Positions 10,174-18,935 of a stretch of DNA of 38,110 bases are shown here, one piece after another. The translations under genes and the position numbers were made by a program. The stretch spans positions 1-38,110 of the forward strand of contig JAIVHI010000169.1 of the NCBI GenBank assembly GCA_020201155.1, read 5' to 3'. The stretch comes from Loktanella sp. (GTDB lineage: Bacteria > Pseudomonadota > Alphaproteobacteria > Rhodobacterales > Rhodobacteraceae). The notes beneath the pieces are model-generated. The model saw nothing but the letters and a program-made list of their open reading frames with translations. It made no database searches and had not been told where the DNA came from. Position 1 is the stretch's first letter, and each line of letters opens with the position of its first letter.

Positions 10174-10224
10174 GGAACCATCCCCCGACGCGCGCATTAG
10201 GGTGCGTGAAAGGGATTTCCTGAT

Positions 10225-11589
10225 ATGGCGCAAGGCACACGCGACCTGACCTCCGGGCCGGTCTGGAGAGGTTTGGCCGTGATGACTGGTCCGATGATGC
10301 TGGGCATCCTTGCGACGATCCTCACCGGTCTGACAGATGCCTTCTTTCTTGGGCGTCTCGGTGGCGCACCGCTGGCCGCCGTGGGCTTCATCTACCCCGT
10401 CACGATGGCGATCACGTCCCTGTCCATCGGCCTGTCCGCGGGGGCCAATGCCGCCGTCAGCCAAGCCATCGGGCGGCGCGACGACGAGACGGCGACAGCG
10501 CGGATGGGCCTGCATGCGGTCCTTTACGGCACCGCGCTGGCCACCTTGGTCACGCTGGTATTCTGGGTCGGCCATCGCTGGCTTTTCGGTCTTCTGGGTG
10601 CCGGCGACGATGTCCTACCCGAGATCAGTGCCTATCTGCCGTGGTGGTGCCTGTCCTTCCCCTTCGTCGTGGCGATGATGTTGTCGAACGCACTGTTTCG
10701 CGCCCATGGCAACGCCAAGGTGGCGATGGTGGTCATGACCACCGTGGCGATCCTGAACATCGCGCTGACCCCTGCCCTGATCTTCGGGGTCTGGATCATC
10801 CCCGCACTCGAAACCGCCGGAGCCGGGATGGCGACGTTCATCGCCCGCGCCTTGGGCGGGGTGGTGGCGCTGTGGTGGGCGTTCCGGCAGGGCCTGCTGA
10901 GCCTTTCGTGCAATCCTTGGAAAGACATGTGGTATTCGGCAAGGGTGCTGGCCGAGGTCGGCGCACCTGCGGCGTTCTCGAACGCGATCAACCCTGCGGG
11001 CATGGCCGCGGTCACCGCTGCCGTCGCCGTGGTCAGCGAAGCGGCGGTGGGTGGCTTCGGGGCCGCCACGCGCATTCAAAGCCTCGCGCTCGTGCCGCTC
11101 TTGGCGCTGTCGGCCGGGATCGGCCCCGTGGTCGGGCAGAACTGGGGCGCGGGCCGGCAGGACAGGGCGGCACGCGGGTTTCAGGCGGCAGCGGCCTTCT
11201 GCATCGGCTACGGCCTGTTGGTCGGCGCAGTGCTGTTCACCTTTGCAGGTCAGCTTGGCCCACTGGTGGCCGGCGGGTCAGAGCCGGGAGAATTCGCCGC
11301 AACCTATCTGCGCGTCGTCGGTCTTTCGCTGTTCGGCTATGGCATCCTTGTCGTCGCCAATGCCGCGATGAACGCCCGCAGCCGAGCGCTCTGGTCGATG
11401 GGGCTGAGCCTTGGGCGCATCTTCCTGATCTACATCCCCGGCGCATGGCTGGGCGTGACGCTGGCGGATTACCTTGGCATCACGATCGCAGCAGCACTGG
11501 CCAACGTCGCCGCAGCGGCCGCTGCGGTCTGGGCGGCATGGATGGTCGGCCTGCTCCGCCCCGGCACCCTGCGAAAAACCTTCGACTAA
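10225..11589 (+). CDS. MATE family multidrug/metabolite exporter (NorM/DinF-like)
   Basis: 454 residues with about 12 hydrophobic segments in two related halves, as in MATE antiporters, which expel cationic drugs or metabolites in exchange for Na+ or H+. The N-terminal half starts with the typical PMMLGILATILTGLTDAFFLGRLG and contains SIGLSAGANAAVSQAIGRRD, matching the conserved G-x-A-x-(A/S)-Q-x-x-G loop. The second half has ALSAGIGPVVGQNWGAGRQDRA, the matching motif. A ribosome site AAAGGGA lies 8 nt upstream of the ATG. It lies 51 bp after the importer operon in the same direction. The substrate is unknown; a role as an overflow valve for imported material is only a possibility. Confidence 0.9.
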   Translation: MAQGTRDLTSGPVWRGLAVMTGPMMLGILATILTGLTDAFFLGRLGGAPLAAVGFIYPVTMAITSLSIGLSAGANAAVSQAIGRRDDETATARMGLHAVLYGTALATLVTLVFWVGHRWLFGLLGAGDDVLPEISAYLPWWCLSFPFVVAMMLSNALFRAHGNAKVAMVVMTTVAILNIALTPALIFGVWIIPALETAGAGMATFIARALGGVVALWWAFRQGLLSLSCNPWKDMWYSARVLAEVGAPAAFSNAINPAGMAAVTAAVAVVSEAAVGGFGAATRIQSLALVPLLALSAGIGPVVGQNWGAGRQDRAARGFQAAAAFCIGYGLLVGAVLFTFAGQLGPLVAGGSEPGEFAATYLRVVGLSLFGYGILVVANAAMNARSRALWSMGLSLGRIFLIYIPGAWLGVTLADYLGITIAAALANVAAAAAAVWAAWMVGLLRPGTLRKTFD

Positions 11590-11609
11590 AGCGTTCTCAA
11601 TCGCTGCAC

Positions 11610-11652
11610 GCGTTCCGCCTTTCGCTGATGTCTGAGGTTAAAGGCGGAACGC
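11610..11652. terminator. Perfect 13-bp inverted repeat between convergent genes
   Basis: GCGTTCCGCCTTT (11610-11622) and AAAGGCGGAACGC (11640-11652) are perfect inverted copies around a 17-nt loop. The element sits between the MATE stop (11587-11589) and the stop of the convergent DUF3422 gene (11654-11656). It most likely acts as a two-way terminator, although the loop is long and no clean T-run follows on either strand. Confidence 0.6.
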
Positions 11653-11653
11653 T

Positions 11654-12940
11654 TCAGTCTGGCACGTGCTTTTTGCGGATGCGCTGGACCAGCCACCAGA
11701 CCAGCAACACGACCACCGGTGTCGCGATGGCGGCCATCACGGTCTTGGAGACGGCAAAGGCCTGTTCCAGCGGTCCGGTCAGGTAAAGCACCAGATTGAC
11801 CGCGTAGTAACTGATCGCCACGACCGACAGCCCCTCGACCGTGCGCTGAAGGCGAAGTTGCAGATCGGCGCGGGTGTTCATGCTTTCCAGTAGCGTCTGG
11901 TTCTGGGCAGAGCGTTCCACATCGACCTTGGTGCGCAGCAGATCGCCCGCGCGGATCGCGCGGTCCGACATGTTCTTGAGCCGGGTCTGCGTGGACGCAA
12001 CGGTCCGCATCGCCGGGTCGAACCGCCGCATCATGAACTCTGCAAAAGTCTGGCGACCAAGGAACCTTTCTTCGCGCATCACGCCGATGCGCTGGTTCAC
12101 GATCGTCTCGTAGGCCCCCGTGGCGCCGAAGCGGAACGAGGACTGCGCGATCATGTTCTCAAGCTCTGCCGAGGTTTCCAGCAATGCCTGAAGCACCTCG
12201 GCGGGCTTGTTCAGGTCACCCGTCATCTGTTCGGACAGATCGTTCAGACGGTCGTCGATGCGTTTCATCTGCGGGTTGAGATCACGGGCCCGTTGCAGCC
12301 CCAGCATCGACATGGCCTTGTAGGTCTCGATCTCGCACAGGCGTTGCACGACACGCCCGATCCGCCGTTTGCCCGTCGCGGGGCGGGCGAAAACGGCAAA
12401 GCGCATGTGGCCGGCGCTGTCGATGCGGAAATCCCCCGCGATCACCAGATCGTCGTCCAGCACGCGTGAAATGGCGAGGCTTTCCGGCACGAACCAATCC
12501 TGCACCTTTTCGGGGATACCTTCGTCGCCTTCCGCAACCTCGATCCGGATCAGGGCCGACGTAATGCGCGTGGCAGGGGCTTCGGACAGCCAGTCTTGCG
12601 GGAAAACCTCGAAGGTCTTGCCATCGAAAGGTCGCGCCGACACGCCCTCGCCCAGAAGGGTGAATGTGACGAACTCGGTGTGGCTTTCCCATTTCAGGAA
12701 ATACTTGCCCAGCTGACCCGAATAATGGGTCGCCCCCGGCTGGGGATGTGCTGCGCCATAACGGTCCAGCAAGGCGACCAGATGCGCCCTTTCCGCATCG
12801 CGGTCGCGGCCAGCGGCGTTCTCGGCGGGTTTCAGCGCCAGATAGACCGCCTTGGCCGGGGCTTTGAGCGCGGGGAAAGGCCGCGCGTGCAATTCGTTTG
12901 CCATGCGATAGCGCAGCGGGTGATCGGTCAGTGGCGACAT
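11654..12940 (-). CDS. DUF3422 family membrane protein
   Basis: 428 residues. The N-terminus has the family hallmark YRMANELHARPFP, and the body follows the DUF3422 pattern, including a KYFLKWESHTEFVTFT segment and a long helical region (about 230-360) rich in charged residues that may form coiled coils. Two hydrophobic helices close the protein (about 372-390 and 398-418), followed by a basic tail, so it is probably anchored in the inner membrane with a large soluble N-terminal domain. The function of the family is not known. It is divergent from the pseudouridine synthase gene across 189 bp. Confidence 0.85.
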   Translation of the reverse strand: MSPLTDHPLRYRMANELHARPFPALKAPAKAVYLALKPAENAAGRDRDAERAHLVALLDRYGAAHPQPGATHYSGQLGKYFLKWESHTEFVTFTLLGEGVSARPFDGKTFEVFPQDWLSEAPATRITSALIRIEVAEGDEGIPEKVQDWFVPESLAISRVLDDDLVIAGDFRIDSAGHMRFAVFARPATGKRRIGRVVQRLCEIETYKAMSMLGLQRARDLNPQMKRIDDRLNDLSEQMTGDLNKPAEVLQALLETSAELENMIAQSSFRFGATGAYETIVNQRIGVMREERFLGRQTFAEFMMRRFDPAMRTVASTQTRLKNMSDRAIRAGDLLRTKVDVERSAQNQTLLESMNTRADLQLRLQRTVEGLSVVAISYYAVNLVLYLTGPLEQAFAVSKTVMAAIATPVVVLLVWWLVQRIRKKHVPD

Positions 12941-13129
12941 GGCATTCCCATTCGGTTTCTGGGGAAACTAGCGCAATGCCACCGCAAGGGAAACAGAAAT
13001 ACCATTAACGGCAATGGGTTAGCGATATGCCGTGGTATACTGCCACAATCGATGGCGAAACAGGCCTGCCGTGCGGGGTCCAACAGCAGGTCGATGGACA
13101 GGGAAGGTTGCAGCGTGGCATGAAGCCCC

Positions 13130-13672
13130 ATGAGCCGCCTGATCTTGTTCAACAAACCTTTCGATGTGCTGTCGCAGTTTACCGACGCGAAGTCGCCCAC
13201 GCCGCGGCGGACGTTATCCGACTTCATCGACGTGCCGGGCGTCTATCCCGCCGGTCGCCTTGATCGTGACAGCGAAGGGCTTTTGATGCTGACGGACGAC
13301 GGGCGCTTGCAGGCCCGGATCGCGGATCCGGCGCACAAGCTCGAAAAGACCTATCTGGTACAGGTGGAAGGCGACCCGAGGGACGCGGACCTTGCCCCGT
13401 TGCGCACCGGTGTGACGCTGAAGGACGGACCGACGCGGCCCGCCAGGGTCACGCTTATCGCGCCACCTGCCCTTTGGCACCGCGACCCGCCCGTCCGGTT
13501 CCGCAAATCCGTGCCCGACCGCTGGCTGTCGGTGACCATCAGCGAAGGGCGCAACAGGCAGGTGCGCCGGATGACCGCGCATATCGGGTTTCCGACGCTC
13601 AGGCTGGTCCGCTGGTCGGTGGGCGACTGGAATGTCGACGGGTTGACGCCGGGCGCATGGAAGGACGCATAA
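13130..13672 (+). CDS. rluE: 23S rRNA pseudouridine synthase, RluE type
   Basis: 180 residues, a compact RsuA/RluE-family enzyme without an S4 domain. The catalytic motif is [17 protein letters not shown], with the nucleophilic Asp within [25 protein letters not shown] at the N-terminus closely matches the RluE start, and [20 protein letters not shown] is the conserved late motif. In E. coli, RluE converts U2457 of 23S rRNA to pseudouridine; the same role is inferred here. The ATG at 13130 begins the conserved LILFNKPF strand. A TATACT hexamer at 13036-13041 could be a -10 element, but no matching -35 is seen. Confidence 0.87.
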   Translation: MSRLILFNKPFDVLSQFTDAKSPTPRRTLSDFIDVPGVYPAGRLDRDSEGLLMLTDDGRLQARIADPAHKLEKTYLVQVEGDPRDADLAPLRTGVTLKDGPTRPARVTLIAPPALWHRDPPVRFRKSVPDRWLSVTISEGRNRQVRRMTAHIGFPTLRLVRWSVGDWNVDGLTPGAWKDA

Positions 13673-13726
13673 GCGCAGTTGCGACCCGCCACCTTGCGCA
13701 ATCGTGAACGCCCCGATCGTCCCCTT

Positions 13727-13751
13727 GGCTTAACCTGCCACAAGGTAAGCC
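13727..13751 (+). promoter_or_regulatory. Small hairpin just upstream of the hydrolase ribosome site
   Basis: GGCTTAACCT (13727-13736) pairs with AGGTAAGCC (13743-13751) with one bulged A and a 6-nt loop. It ends 7 nt before the ribosome site AGGAG of the dienelactone hydrolase gene. It could influence translation of that gene or simply be part of the leader. It lacks a T-run, so it is not a convincing terminator for rluE. Confidence 0.3.
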
Positions 13752-13770
13752 CCCCAACAGGAGAACCGCC

Positions 13771-14658
13771 ATGACACGCATGACCGCCAAGGATTTCGAT
13801 CAGGAACTGCTCGAACTTTATGACTTCTACGCCCACGGCAAGATCACCAAGCGCCAGTTTCTGGACCGCGCCGGCAAGTTCGCTGTCGGCGGAGTCACGG
13901 CAGCGGCACTGCTTGGCATGATGTCACCGAATTACGCATTGGCGGAACAGGTCTCGTTCAACGACCCCGACATCGTGCCGGAATACATCACATACCCTTC
14001 GCCGAACGGCCACGGCGAGGTGCGGGGCTACCTTGTGAAACCCGCAGAGGCGACCGGACCGATGCCAGCCGTTCTGGTGGTTCACGAAAACCGCGGGCTG
14101 AACCCCTACGTCGAAGACGTGGCGCGCAGGCTGGCCAAGGCAGGCTTCATGGCGCTGGCCCCCGACGGGCTGTCTTCTGTGGGCGGCTATCCGGGCAACG
14201 ACGCGGAAGGACGAGAGCTTCAATCCGCGGTCGATGGCACCAGACTGATGAACGATTTCTTTGCCGGATTCGAATTCCTACTGGGCCATCCCGAAAGCAC
14301 CGGCAAGGTGGGCGCCACGGGCTTTTGCTATGGCGGCGGCGTGGTCAACGCGCTGGCCGTGGCCTATCCGGAACTGGGTGCGGGTGTGCCGTTCTACGGG
14401 CGGCAGGCCGCTGCCGAGGACGTCCCCAAGATCGAAGCGCCGCTTTTGCTGCAATACGCGGGGCTGGACGACCGGATCAACGAAGGCTGGCCCGCGATGG
14501 AGGCCGCTTTGCAGGCCAACGACAAGGTCTACGAAGCCTATATCTATCCCGACGTGAACCACGGGTTCCACAACGACAGCACGCCGCGCTACGACGAGGC
14601 GGCGGCGGAACTGGCTTGGGACCGCACTCTGGACTGGTTCAACACCCACCTGTCCTGA
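13771..14658 (+). CDS. Exported dienelactone hydrolase family protein (YghX-like)
   Basis: 295 residues with an alpha/beta-hydrolase fold. The catalytic triad is visible: Cys in [10 protein letters not shown], Asp in [10 protein letters not shown], and His in [12 protein letters not shown]. The N-terminal 20 residues form a helical leader, followed by [18 protein letters not shown] and a hydrophobic stretch ending in ALA. This resembles a twin-arginine signal with Lys-Arg in place of Arg-Arg, as is often found in this subgroup. Dienelactone hydrolases open lactone or ester bonds; the physiological substrate of this exported subgroup is not established. AACAGGAGAA lies upstream of the ATG. A strong terminator follows. 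Confidence 0.85.
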   Translation: MTRMTAKDFDQELLELYDFYAHGKITKRQFLDRAGKFAVGGVTAAALLGMMSPNYALAEQVSFNDPDIVPEYITYPSPNGHGEVRGYLVKPAEATGPMPAVLVVHENRGLNPYVEDVARRLAKAGFMALAPDGLSSVGGYPGNDAEGRELQSAVDGTRLMNDFFAGFEFLLGHPESTGKVGATGFCYGGGVVNALAVAYPELGAGVPFYGRQAAAEDVPKIEAPLLLQYAGLDDRINEGWPAMEAALQANDKVYEAYIYPDVNHGFHNDSTPRYDEAAAELAWDRTLDWFNTHLS

Positions 14659-14673
14659 CCGCCGGACCGAATG

Positions 14674-14706
14674 CGAAAGGCCCCGCACTCAGTGCGGGGC
14701 CTTTCG
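14674..14706. terminator. Strong bidirectional terminator
   Basis: CGAAAGGCCCCGCACT (14674-14689) and AGTGCGGGGCCTTTCG (14691-14706) are perfect inverted copies with a single central base, giving a stem of about 15 bp closed by a small loop. A-tract and T-tract flanks are part of the stem on both sides. It lies between the stop codons of the convergent hydrolase and pntB genes and should end transcription from both. Confidence 0.88.
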
Positions 14707-14728
14707 TTTGCAAAGCGTGACTGTCAGA

Positions 14729-16162
14729 TCAAAGGATCTTGGGCAGCAGTTCGTCCAGCGACTTTTTCGCGTCACCGTAGAACATCCGCGTGTTGTCCTT
14801 GTAGAACAGCGGGTTTTCGATCCCGGAATAACCCGTGCCCTGCCCACGCTTGGACACGAAGACCTGCTTGGCCTTCCACACCTCCAGCACCGGCATGCCT
14901 GCAATGGGGCTGTTGGGATCGTCCTGTGCGGCGGGGTTCACGATGTCGTTCGACCCGATGACGATGACGACGTCGGTGGACGGGAAATCGTCGTTGATCT
15001 CGTCCATCTCCATTACGATGTCGTAAGGCACCTTGGCCTCGGCCAGCAGCACGTTCATGTGCCCCGGCAGACGGCCCGCGACAGGGTGGATCGCAAAGCG
15101 CACCGTCTTGCCCCGCGCGCGCAGCTTGCGCGTCAGGTCGGCGACGGCCCCCTGCGCCTGTGCCACCGCCATGCCATACCCCGGTACGATGACGACACTG
15201 TCCGCTTCGTTCAGAGACATGGCGACACCGTCGCTGTCGATGGCGATCTGTTCGCCTTCAACCGCCATCTGCTCGCCCGAAGGGCCGCCGAAACCGCCGA
15301 GGATGACGCTGATGAAGCTGCGGTTCATCGCCTTGCACATGATGTAGGACAGGATCGCGCCGCTCGATCCGACCAGCGCGCCGACCACGATCAGAAGATC
15401 GTTGCCCAGCGAAAAGCCGATCGCTGCCGCAGCCCAGCCGGAGTAGCTGTTCAGCATCGACACGACGACGGGCATGTCGGCGCCGCCGATGCCCATGATG
15501 AGGTGGTAGCCGATGAAAAGCGCGGCAAGTGTCATCAGGAACAGCGGGAAGAACCCGCCGGTGTTGTAGTACCAGATCAGCGACAGCAGCGAGATCGCCA
15601 CAGCGGCGATATTCAGCATGTGCCCGCCCTGCAGCTTCTTGGCGGCCGTGTCGACGCGCCCCGCCAGCTTGCCATAGGCGATGACCGACCCGGTGAAGGT
15701 CACCGCGCCGATAAAGACGCCAAGGAACAGCTCGACCCGCAGGATATTGATCTCGACGGTGGTTTTCTCGGCCACAAGGGCTGCGAAGCCACGGAAATCG
15801 AGCATCATTTCAGGGGTGGCAGAGAGCACGCGAACAAGCTCGATATGGGCGTTGAAGCCCACAAGCACCGCCGCCAGACCGACGAGGCTGTGCATCGCCG
15901 CGACCAGTTCGGGCATTTGCGTCATCTGCACGCGGGTTGCCAGCTGGTAGCCGATGGCCCCGCCGCTTGCAATCAGCAGCAGCGACAGAAGCCACAGGCC
16001 GGACCCCGGCCCGATCAGCGTGGCAAACACCGCCAGCCCCATGCCGACGATGCCGTACCAGACCGCGCGCTTGGCGCTTTCCTGACCCGACAGGCCGCCC
16101 AGCGACAGGATGAAGAGAACAGCGGCGACAACATAGGCCGCAGTGGTGAAACCGTAATCCAT
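14729..16162 (-). CDS. pntB: NAD(P) transhydrogenase subunit beta
   Basis: 477 residues, full length. The N-terminal two thirds consist of about eight or nine membrane helices forming part of the proton channel. The C-terminal domain binds NADP(H), with [18 protein letters not shown] (modified Rossmann loop), [27 protein letters not shown] and [16 protein letters not shown] (the loop that covers NADP). With PntA it couples proton entry to hydride transfer from NADH to NADP+, supplying NADPH. It starts 13 bp after pntA with a strong AAGGAGAG ribosome site. A bidirectional terminator lies just beyond its stop. Confidence 0.96.
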   Translation of the reverse strand: MDYGFTTAAYVVAAVLFILSLGGLSGQESAKRAVWYGIVGMGLAVFATLIGPGSGLWLLSLLLIASGGAIGYQLATRVQMTQMPELVAAMHSLVGLAAVLVGFNAHIELVRVLSATPEMMLDFRGFAALVAEKTTVEINILRVELFLGVFIGAVTFTGSVIAYGKLAGRVDTAAKKLQGGHMLNIAAVAISLLSLIWYYNTGGFFPLFLMTLAALFIGYHLIMGIGGADMPVVVSMLNSYSGWAAAAIGFSLGNDLLIVVGALVGSSGAILSYIMCKAMNRSFISVILGGFGGPSGEQMAVEGEQIAIDSDGVAMSLNEADSVVIVPGYGMAVAQAQGAVADLTRKLRARGKTVRFAIHPVAGRLPGHMNVLLAEAKVPYDIVMEMDEINDDFPSTDVVIVIGSNDIVNPAAQDDPNSPIAGMPVLEVWKAKQVFVSKRGQGTGYSGIENPLFYKDNTRMFYGDAKKSLDELLPKIL

Positions 16163-16175
16163 TATGCTCTCTCCT

Positions 16176-17750
16176 TCAGGATTTCTGGAACATGGCGAGC
16201 ATGCGCCGGGTGACGAGGAAACCGCCGAAGATATTGATACCGGCCATGAAGACGGCCAGCGCCGACAGCAGGATCACCAGCCACGAGCCCGATCCGATCT
16301 GCATGAGCGCACCGAGGATGATGATCGAGGAAATCGCATTGGTGATCGCCATCAGCGGGGTGTGCAGCGAATGTGCGACGCCCCAGATCACCTGAAAGCC
16401 CACGAACACCGCCAGCACGAAGACGATGAAGTGCTGCATGAAGCTTGCCGGAGCGACAAGCCCGACCCCCAGCAGCAACGCACCGCCAACGGCCAGAAGC
16501 GTCACCTGATTACGGGTCTGCTGTTTGAACGCCGCCACTTCCTGCGCGCGCTTTTCGTCAGCCGTCAGCTCTTTGGGTGGGTCTTTCTTGGGCTGCGCCG
16601 CGATGGCCCGCACCTTGGGAGGTGGTGGTGGGAACGTGATCTCTCCCTTGTGGGTGGCCGTGGCCCCGCGGATCACGTCGTCCTCCATGTTGTGAACCGG
16701 CGTGCCGTCCTTTTCGGGCGTCAGGTCGGTCAGCATGTGGCGGACGTTCGTGGCGTAAAGCGTCGAGGCCTGCGCCGCCATGCGCGACGGGAAATCCGTG
16801 TAGCCCACGATGGTCACGCCGTTGTCGGTGACGATCTTTTCGTCCATGACCGTCAGCTTGCAGTTGCCGCCCTTTTCGGCTGCAAGGTCCACGATCACAG
16901 ATCCGGGTTTCATGGCCTTGACCATGTCCTCGGTCCAAAGCTCGGGGGCTTCGCGGTTGGGGATCAGGGCCGTGGTGATGACGATGTCGATCTCGGGGGC
17001 CAGTTCGCGGAACTTGGCCAGTTGCGCTTCGCGGAATTCGGGGCTGGAAGGCTTGGCGTAGCCGCCGCTTTCGGACCCGTCCGTCTGCTCTTCGTCGAAG
17101 TCGAGATAGACGAATTCCGCGCCCATCGATTGCACCTGCTCGGCCACCTCGGGGCGCACGTCGAAGGCATAGGTGATCGCCCCCAGCGAGGTCGAGGTGC
17201 CGATGGCGGCAAGCCCCGCGACGCCCGCACCGACGATCAGCACCTTGGCGGGCGGCACCTTGCCTGCGGCAGTGACCTGCCCGGTGAAAAAGCGGCCAAA
17301 GTTATTGCCTGCCTCGATCACGGCGCGGTAGCCCGCGATATTCGCCATGGACGACAGCGCGTCCATCTTTTGGGCGCGGCTGATCCGCGGCACCATGTCC
17401 ATTGCGATCACGGTGGCGCCCTTGGCGTTTGCGGCCTCCATCAGCGCGTCGTTCTGGCCCGGATAGAAGAACGAGATCAGCGTCTGCCCCTCGGTCAGGC
17501 GCTTGACCTCGGTGTCCGAAGGCGGGCGCACCTTGATGACGATCTCGCAGGCCTTGAACAGCGCGGCACCGGTCTTGACGACCTCGACCCCGGCCTCCTT
17601 GTAGGCGGCGTTGGGAAAGCCCGCCGCCTCGCCTGCGCCGCTTTCGATGACGCAGTCGTATCCAAGCTTTTGCAGGTCTCTGGCCGAGGCCGGAGTCATG
17701 GCGACCCGGTTCTCACCCTCGAATGTCTCTTTTGGTGCGCCGATCTTCAT
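16176..17750 (-). CDS. pntA: NAD(P) transhydrogenase subunit alpha (fused form)
   Basis: 524 residues. The N-terminal soluble domain (1 to about 375) is of the alanine-dehydrogenase/PntA type, with the NAD-binding loop [15 protein letters not shown] (170-184) and an acidic residue at the end of the next strand (FDVRPE, about 196-201). A linker rich in Pro and Lys follows, and then four membrane helices (about 420-520). The soluble and membrane parts are in one polypeptide, as in E. coli PntA, unlike the split PntAA/PntAB form of Rhodospirillum. The ATG has AGGAG 8 nt upstream. It forms the pntAB operon with the next gene. Confidence 0.96.
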   Translation of the reverse strand: MKIGAPKETFEGENRVAMTPASARDLQKLGYDCVIESGAGEAAGFPNAAYKEAGVEVVKTGAALFKACEIVIKVRPPSDTEVKRLTEGQTLISFFYPGQNDALMEAANAKGATVIAMDMVPRISRAQKMDALSSMANIAGYRAVIEAGNNFGRFFTGQVTAAGKVPPAKVLIVGAGVAGLAAIGTSTSLGAITYAFDVRPEVAEQVQSMGAEFVYLDFDEEQTDGSESGGYAKPSSPEFREAQLAKFRELAPEIDIVITTALIPNREAPELWTEDMVKAMKPGSVIVDLAAEKGGNCKLTVMDEKIVTDNGVTIVGYTDFPSRMAAQASTLYATNVRHMLTDLTPEKDGTPVHNMEDDVIRGATATHKGEITFPPPPPKVRAIAAQPKKDPPKELTADEKRAQEVAAFKQQTRNQVTLLAVGGALLLGVGLVAPASFMQHFIVFVLAVFVGFQVIWGVAHSLHTPLMAITNAISSIIILGALMQIGSGSWLVILLSALAVFMAGINIFGGFLVTRRMLAMFQKS

Positions 17751-17790
17751 GGGCAGGCTCCTGTCACTTCGCCACGTTCCGATTCAGACC

Positions 17791-17819
17791 GAATTATCGT
17801 GCGAAAGATTGTTTCACAA
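17791..17819 (-). promoter_or_regulatory. Candidate sigma-70 promoter of pntAB
   Basis: On the minus strand TTGTGA (17819-17814) is followed by exactly 17 bp and TAATTC (17796-17791). It lies about 40 bp upstream of the pntA start in the gap after the upstream methyltransferase-like gene. The -35 half matches consensus at four of six positions and the spacing is ideal; the -10 half is weaker. It is placed by eye only. Confidence 0.35.
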
Positions 17820-17869
17820 GCAGATGGGTGGGCTTTCCGGTTCTTTGTCCGAAATGAAGTGACGCAAAG

Positions 17870-18307
17870 TCAGATCCAGCGCCTGACACGCGTCTTGTAA
17901 TCGGCAAAGGATGGGCCGAAGGCTTTGGCCAGCCGCGCCTCTTCCGGCAGGATGAACCGGCGGGTGATGATCCACATGAAAACCGGCACGAGGATCAGCG
18001 CGAACGGCGCCTCGCGCCACAGCGCATAGCCCGCCAGAACCAGCGCGTCGCCCAGATAGATCGGGTTCCGGCTGAGACCGAAAATCCCGCTGTCCACCAG
18101 CGCCGACGGCTGCGTGTGCGGAATGGGCGAGGTGCGCCGCATCGCCATCTGCACCACGGCCACGACCATCAGTAAAAGCCCCAGAACGATCAGCGCCCCC
18201 CCCGGCACCCGAAGGGGGCGCAACGTGTCCGGCAGAACCGTGTCCAGTGCGACGGTCGCGAAAAGAAAGGCAAACAGCCAGACGGGAGGTATGTCGATCC
18301 ATTTCAT
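17870..18307 (-). CDS. Isoprenylcysteine carboxyl methyltransferase-like membrane protein
   Basis: 145 residues from the ATG encoding MKWIDIPPVWL; an ATG four codons upstream (18319) is an alternative, with AAGGGGG placed too close to it and rather far from the chosen one. Four hydrophobic segments are predicted. The C-terminal half carries the motif common to ICMT/PEMT-type methyltransferases: GLSRNPIYLGDALVLAGYAL followed by a Glu pair and a tail (PEEARLAKAFGPSFADYKTR). Such proteins methylate lipid or protein acceptors using S-adenosylmethionine at the membrane, but bacterial members like this have no assigned substrate. It is divergent from the deoxyribosyltransferase gene and upstream of pntA. 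Confidence 0.78.
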   Translation of the reverse strand: MKWIDIPPVWLFAFLFATVALDTVLPDTLRPLRVPGGALIVLGLLLMVVAVVQMAMRRTSPIPHTQPSALVDSGIFGLSRNPIYLGDALVLAGYALWREAPFALILVPVFMWIITRRFILPEEARLAKAFGPSFADYKTRVRRWI

Positions 18308-18376
18308 GAGCGCGACCATGCCCCCTTGTGCCGCCGGTGTCACGCGGTAGCCTGACCTGCGACAAAAAGGACAGTT

Positions 18377-18934
18377 ATGAAAATCTACCTCGCCGGCCCC
18401 GACGTCTTCCTGCCCAATGCCGCCGAGGTTCTGGCCGCGAAATCCGCCCTCGTCCACGGGGCCGGCCTGACGCCGCTGGCACCCGGCGACGCACAGGTCG
18501 ACCGCAGCCTGTCGCGCTTTGACCAAGGCTGCGCCATATCGGAGGTGGATGAAGGCCTGATGAACCGCGCCGATGCGGTCATCGCAAACCTGACGCCCTT
18601 TCGCGGGGTGTCGGCGGACCCCGGAACGGCCTTTGAGCTGGGTTACATGGCCGCACAGGGCAAGGCGGTCTTTGCCTATACCAACGACGCCCGCCCCCTG
18701 ACCGACCGGATCAGGTCGGCGCTGGGGGCCGATGACGACGGATCAGGCCAGTTGCGCGACCGCGACGGCCTTGCGGTCGAAAACTTCGCGATGGCCGACA
18801 ACCTCATGCTGCACGGCGGCGTGGCGCGGCGCGGGGCCACGCTGATTGTCCACGACGGCGGCGGACAGATCGCGGACCTTGGCGGTTTTACGCAGGCGTT
18901 GGTGCAGGTGGTCGCATGGCGCGACAGCCTGTGA
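18377..18934 (+). CDS. Nucleoside 2-deoxyribosyltransferase family protein
   Basis: 185 residues. The start MKIYLAGPDVFLPNA is the conserved first strand and loop of this family. DQGCAISEVDEGLMNRADAV and VSADPGTAFELGYMAAQGK contain the acidic active-site positions, the Glu in FELGYMAA being the expected nucleophile. Known members exchange bases between 2'-deoxynucleosides or hydrolyse them, in nucleotide salvage. A ribosome site AAAAAGGA precedes the ATG. The stop lies 1 bp from the stop of the convergent HlyD gene, so no terminator separates them. Confidence 0.85.
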   Translation: MKIYLAGPDVFLPNAAEVLAAKSALVHGAGLTPLAPGDAQVDRSLSRFDQGCAISEVDEGLMNRADAVIANLTPFRGVSADPGTAFELGYMAAQGKAVFAYTNDARPLTDRIRSALGADDDGSGQLRDRDGLAVENFAMADNLMLHGGVARRGATLIVHDGGGQIADLGGFTQALVQVVAWRDSL

Positions 18935-18935
18935 C

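Noticed and set aside
13036-13041. TATACT as the -10 element of rluE
   Set aside because: No -35-like hexamer at 16-18 bp upstream, so not listed as a promoter.
14708-17900. Two long plus-strand frames opposite pntB and pntA
   Set aside because: Both mirror the pnt genes; His/Arg/Asp-rich and motif-free.
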